The notes beneath the pieces were generated by a model. That model saw nothing but the letters and a program-made list of their open reading frames with translations. It did no database searches and was not told the DNA's origin. Below are positions 60,621 to 64,000 of a stretch of DNA of 64,000 bases, in pieces. The translations under genes and the position numbers were made by a program. Origin of the DNA: an uncultured Lachnospiraceae bacterium (GTDB lineage Bacteria > Bacillota > Clostridia > Lachnospirales > Lachnospiraceae); assembly GCA_910588285.1 (NCBI GenBank), contig CAJUQB010000015.1, forward strand, positions 1 through 64,000, read 5' to 3'. How positions within the stretch are numbered: the first letter of the stretch is position 1; each line of letters opens with the position of its first letter.

Positions 60621-62036
60621 TTACAGATGGTCTGCATCGTCTTGTGGGCCAATGTACAGCACATTGAAATCACATAAATTCGTTCCGGTGTTTCCGGTAA
60701 GAATGGTATCCGCTATCAGGCTCAAGGCTTCGTAGGTAGCGTGCTCTGCCAATGATTTTCTCAAATCAAGGCCATGCTGCCGGGAAACAGCCAGGCTGCT
60801 GCCGTCAGTGATACCTCCGGCCACAGGGGTCGTCCCGTCGGTTCCCTCGCTGTCTATGGACAGGAGGCAGGTGTTTTTTAACCCCTCGGCAGCCAGGGCA
60901 AAGGCAGTTACCATCTCCTGGGAGGGTCCTCCGTGGCCCTTGATGGTAGCATTATCTGCAATACAGGTGGTGGTTTCACCGGCTGATATTACAAAGCAGG
61001 GGGCCTGGAAGGGGCGGTTATTCCTGGCAATTTCTCTGGCCAGGGATCCCATAAAGGTGCCGAAATCCTTGCTTTCCCCCTCTGTATAGGTGGTGAGGAC
61101 ATGGGCATCAATTCCCATGTCCCGGGCAACCGCAAGGGCGGCCCGGCAGGAGTCCGGCAGGGTATTAATAATGTAGTAGTCCACATCATTTTCCAATGTC
61201 TGCGGCGTTTCCTCTGCAGGGTCATAGTGCAAAAGATACTCGGCAATATTTTTGGGGAGCTTATCCTCAATATGGTATTTGTGGAGGATGCGTTTGATAT
61301 CCTCAAAGGTGATGGTATCGTATCCTACCGGAGTGCCCATGATGGGCACAGGCTCAGAGTAATCGGTGATGTTGTCAAGGCCTACGGCATCCCATATTTC
61401 AAAGCACAGGATCTTGCCGCCCTTGATGTGCTGTCCAAGACGCCCCCGGCTCATCCGGGACAGATGGCCGCGGATATCGTTGATATCCATGACCCACATG
61501 CCGGATTTCAGCATGACATCCGTGGCCTCCTTGAGATCCTCCAGAGTGGTTCCCTTTACAGGATATCCCATCAGGGCGGAGCACCCGCCGGTAAGCCCCA
61601 GCAGAAGAAGATCCCCTGGTCCCATCTGCCTGGCCACCTCAATCATGCGCTGGCATCCGCGGATCCCCTCCTCATTGGGGAGGGGGTGTCCGCCGATGTA
61701 AACCTCTGTTTTCTTATAAATATCCTGCTCATCCTTCAGCTTGATGATGGTAATTCCCAGGGACAGGTAATCCCCCAGAATATCTTCAAAGGCGCGGGCA
61801 ATATGGTTACCGGCTTTCCCGGATGAAAATGCATAAATATGATCAAAAGAATCCAGGTTGAAGGTGCGGCTTCCTATTATCAGAAGATGGCCCTCACGCC
61901 GCATCATTTGGTGCAGGCGCTTCCTGGCATCCAGCTGCATCAGGACGCCGTCTGTCAATGCCAATGCCTTTTCCCTGGCATCCTTGCTGCCATGGGACGT
62001 GAGTGTCGGTCCGTTTTTTATTTTTGTATAATTCAT
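60621..62036 (-). CDS. Glycerate 2-kinase (DUF4147/MOFRL family)
   Basis: The 471-residue protein has the N-terminal DUF4147 fold (FSSGKAGNHIARAFEDILGD) and LLLGLTGGCSALMGYP, and a C-terminal MOFRL domain with SAGETTTC and SIDSEGTDGTTPVAGG. It would phosphorylate D-glycerate at C2 using ATP to give 2-phosphoglycerate. TGGAGG precedes the ATG. It stands between an enolase paralogue and a sugar-acid dehydratase, consistent with sugar-acid breakdown through glycerate. Confidence 0.87.
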   Translation of the reverse strand: MNYTKIKNGPTLTSHGSKDAREKALALTDGVLMQLDARKRLHQMMRREGHLLIIGSRTFNLDSFDHIYAFSSGKAGNHIARAFEDILGDYLSLGITIIKLKDEQDIYKKTEVYIGGHPLPNEEGIRGCQRMIEVARQMGPGDLLLLGLTGGCSALMGYPVKGTTLEDLKEATDVMLKSGMWVMDINDIRGHLSRMSRGRLGQHIKGGKILCFEIWDAVGLDNITDYSEPVPIMGTPVGYDTITFEDIKRILHKYHIEDKLPKNIAEYLLHYDPAEETPQTLENDVDYYIINTLPDSCRAALAVARDMGIDAHVLTTYTEGESKDFGTFMGSLAREIARNNRPFQAPCFVISAGETTTCIADNATIKGHGGPSQEMVTAFALAAEGLKNTCLLSIDSEGTDGTTPVAGGITDGSSLAVSRQHGLDLRKSLAEHATYEALSLIADTILTGNTGTNLCDFNVLYIGPQDDADHL

Positions 62037-62074
62037 GATTTCCTCCAGGAGAATATAGTCAGTTTTAGAAATGG

Positions 62075-63217
62075 TTATTTGCGCAGTATGGTATATCGAT
62101 CCATAAGCTCATGGTTGAGCTCAACGCCAAGGCCGGGCTTTTGGGGAACATTGATATATCCGTCTCCATCCACCACCAGAGGTTCGCATAGCATCAGATC
62201 CCGGGTTTCGTAAGGCCAGTAGGGCGGATCGTAGCAATACTCGATAAAGGGACAATTGTTGACCGCACCGGCCATATGCAGCGCGGCGGCCAGTCCCATT
62301 CCGTGGGTCCAGGTGTGGGGGGTATAGATTTTATTTTCTGCCTCTGCCATTGCGGCTACCTTGCGGTTTTGGACAAAGCCTCCGGACAGGACCACATCCA
62401 TCTGGTAGATATCAAAGCAGTTGTGCTTTAACAGCTCCCGGTATTCGTGAACCTGTGCGTTCAGCTCCCCGCCGGCAATATTCAGGGTGGTGCTTTTCCG
62501 AAGCTCTGCTAAGCCCTCAAAATCATAGCCGTACATGGGCTCCTCCAGCCACTCGATTCCCAATTCCTCAAATGCTCTGCTTACATTGACTGCTTTCTTC
62601 AAATCCCATTTGGCTACTGTCCGCTTCCCGCTGAAAAACCAGCCCTGATTTGCATCTACAGAGATTCGGATGCGGTCTCCCACATGCTTTTTGATTTCCG
62701 TGATGATCCTGACATCCTCAAAGGGGTCGTCATGGTGTGCCCGAAGCTTCATAATATGGAAGCCCTCTTCAATGAAGCGCTCCGCATCCTCCACCCGCTC
62801 CTCCGGTGATTTAATCGATCCGGTACTGGCATAAGCAAGAACACGGTCCCTGCTTCCCCCCAGCATCTTATAAATAGGAAGTCCGGCATATTTGCCCAGG
62901 GCATCCCACACGGCCACCTCCACGCACCAGGGGCGGTAGGCGTACAGGGAGGCGTTTACAAGCCCCGTATTGATGGCCTCTGTTTCCGTTATTTCCTTTC
63001 CGATGACCAGGGGCTTAATATGTGTTTCCCAAATACCTGCCAGCAGCTGGGAGGAGTCGCAGGCAGCCCCGTATCCGTGAATGCCTTCCTCTGTGATGAT
63101 CTCCGCAATGGTCACAAAAAGCTTTGTCTCCGGATTGGAGGGATTCCAGGTGGAGGGAAAGGGCTCTGGCAGAGGGATTTCCACCAGCTGTAATTTAGCG
63201 TCAACAATTTTCATCAT
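62075..63217 (-). CDS. Mandelate racemase/muconate lactonizing enzyme family sugar-acid dehydratase
   Basis: The 380-residue protein belongs to the enolase superfamily MR subgroup. The capping domain is at about 1-125 and the barrel carries KLRAHH (first base region), the metal ligands Asp in SVDANQGW, Glu in WLEEPM and Glu in AGGELN, and a His in TPHTWTHG. The usual K-x-K is K-x-R here. Relatives dehydrate sugar acids such as galactonate or related aldonates to 2-keto-3-deoxy acids. AGGAGACG precedes two ATG codons (63217, 63214). The substrate is unknown. Confidence 0.85.
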   Translation of the reverse strand: MMKIVDAKLQLVEIPLPEPFPSTWNPSNPETKLFVTIAEIITEEGIHGYGAACDSSQLLAGIWETHIKPLVIGKEITETEAINTGLVNASLYAYRPWCVEVAVWDALGKYAGLPIYKMLGGSRDRVLAYASTGSIKSPEERVEDAERFIEEGFHIMKLRAHHDDPFEDVRIITEIKKHVGDRIRISVDANQGWFFSGKRTVAKWDLKKAVNVSRAFEELGIEWLEEPMYGYDFEGLAELRKSTTLNIAGGELNAQVHEYRELLKHNCFDIYQMDVVLSGGFVQNRKVAAMAEAENKIYTPHTWTHGMGLAAALHMAGAVNNCPFIEYCYDPPYWPYETRDLMLCEPLVVDGDGYINVPQKPGLGVELNHELMDRYTILRK

Positions 63218-63231
63218 AATAGCGTCTCCTT

Positions 63232-64000
63232 TCAGGAACGGTTGTCAGCCGGGGCATCTGGAGATTTCTTTCCGCGTCCCAGGCAGCGGTTTAATAAATA
63301 GGAAGCAACACAGATCAATATGAGGGTTACTGCCAGCCCGATGAAGGCGCCGCCCTGCATAAGCCCGCATATAATATATCCCACCAGGGCAGCGCCGGCC
63401 ACAGTCAGGGCATAAGGCAGCTGGGTGCTTACATGGTCAATATGGTCACAGGAGGAGCCCATAGAGGACATGACAGTGGTATCGGAAATGGGGGAGCAGT
63501 GGTCCCCGAAAATACCGCCGGACAGTACCACGCCAATGGCCATTCCCACAGGGGCTCCGATGGAAATTGCCAGAGAACAGGCAATGGGTGTAAAAATTGC
63601 AAAGACACTCCAGGAGCTTCCGGTGGAGAAGGAGGTCAGGCAGGCGGCAATAAAAATGATAAAGCACATGGATGCCGGTGTCAGGAAGCCCTGGCAGGCA
63701 TTGACGATCCAGGCAGAGGTGCCGCAGGCAGAGCATACGCTTCCAATGCCCCAGGCCAGCATGAGGATTAAGAGGACCTCCATCATGTTGGTACAGCCCT
63801 CAATAAAGGTATTGACAGCCTTTTTGAAGGTAAAGACCTTTGTCCCGATGCCCATGGCTGCCGCTACAATGGATGCAATGATAAATGCAGTCACAAGGGC
63901 GCGCAGGGAGCTGCCATTGGCCAGAGCGCCGAACACGCCGTTGGCGCGGATATCGCCGGTATAAAATAAGCCGATGAAGATGAAGACCAGCAGCACAACA
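63232..64000 (-). CDS. NhaC-type Na+/H+ antiporter family transporter, partial
   Basis: The C-terminal 250 or so residues are present and the gene runs off the right end. The stretch SFSTGSSWSVFAIFTPIA and GGIFGDHCSPISDTTVMSS is typical of the NhaC family, with about seven membrane segments visible. The stop is 14 bases upstream of the dehydratase start, so they are cotranscribed. In this context it may import the acid substrate with or against a cation rather than serve pH homeostasis; that is inference. Confidence 0.85.
   Translation of the reverse strand, partial: VVLLVFIFIGLFYTGDIRANGVFGALANGSSLRALVTAFIIASIVAAAMGIGTKVFTFKKAVNTFIEGCTNMMEVLLILMLAWGIGSVCSACGTSAWIVNACQGFLTPASMCFIIFIAACLTSFSTGSSWSVFAIFTPIACSLAISIGAPVGMAIGVVLSGGIFGDHCSPISDTTVMSSMGSSCDHIDHVSTQLPYALTVAGAALVGYIICGLMQGGAFIGLAVTLILICVASYLLNRCLGRGKKSPDAPADNRS

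Overview
The window looks like a chromosomal segment of a gut Clostridia member, most likely Lachnospiraceae. Pointers are the S10-spc ribosomal gene order ending in secY-adk-map-KOW-infA, a zinc-type S14 and zinc-LID adenylate kinase, strong AGGAGG ribosome binding sites, many glycan transport loci, and families typical of that group (YesM/YesN two-component pair, C-glycoside deglycosidase subunits, DUF4317, PD-(D/E)XK Rpn protein, dockerin protein). The assignment rests on sequence features only.

Layout. (1) 217-11801: a sugar or glycoside uptake and oxidation locus with a Gfo/Idh/MocA oxidoreductase, a TIM-barrel isomerase, an AraC-type response regulator, a histidine kinase with almost no extracellular part, a degenerate tandem ABC protein, an RbsB/RbsA/RbsC-type transporter, a flavodoxin/zinc-ribbon protein and a 42-residue protein. 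(2) 12019-21063, minus strand: a LacI regulator, then a MalE/F/G-type transporter with a GH65 phosphorylase, a PhnP-like metallo-hydrolase and a sulfatase. (3) 21278-22651: an Rpn nuclease with a probable internal antitoxin start, plus a helix-turn-helix protein. (4) 22740-26524: C-glycoside deglycosidase beta and alpha subunits with two Gfo/Idh/MocA oxidoreductases; one is a close paralogue of the gene at 217. (5) 26712-34804: an accessory stretch with a chemoreceptor, AT-rich zinc-ribbon and lipoprotein genes, a serine recombinase, gene remnants, a Sel1-repeat protein and a tRNA-Gly(CCC). (6) 34949-46141: an EFR1-type ferredoxin/flavodoxin, an ABC-class ATPase, DUF4317, an L,D-transpeptidase, a short pyruvate-kinase-like protein, a methyltransferase, a dockerin-bearing glucosaminidase and a membrane-anchored beta-sandwich protein. 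(7) 46244-59275: a structured leader and the S10-spc ribosomal protein cluster. (8) 59316-64000, minus strand: an enolase paralogue, glycerate 2-kinase, a mandelate-racemase-type dehydratase and a partial NhaC-type antiporter.

How the parts fit. Regions 1 and 4 suggest oxidative glycoside breakdown: sugar C3 oxidation by Gfo/Idh/MocA enzymes, followed by eliminating or isomerising TIM-barrel enzymes. Region 2 would import and phosphorolyse a disaccharide, possibly sulfated. Region 8 reads as sugar-acid catabolism through glycerate, 2-phosphoglycerate and PEP. The observations I rate highest are the sensor-less kinase with the dead-ATPase ABC protein (2421-6571), the deglycosidase operon with a CRP-like site at -41.5, the Rpn gene-within-gene, the enolase paralogue next to glycerate kinase, a dispersed hairpin repeat with compensatory changes, and face-to-face promoters at 37824-37904.
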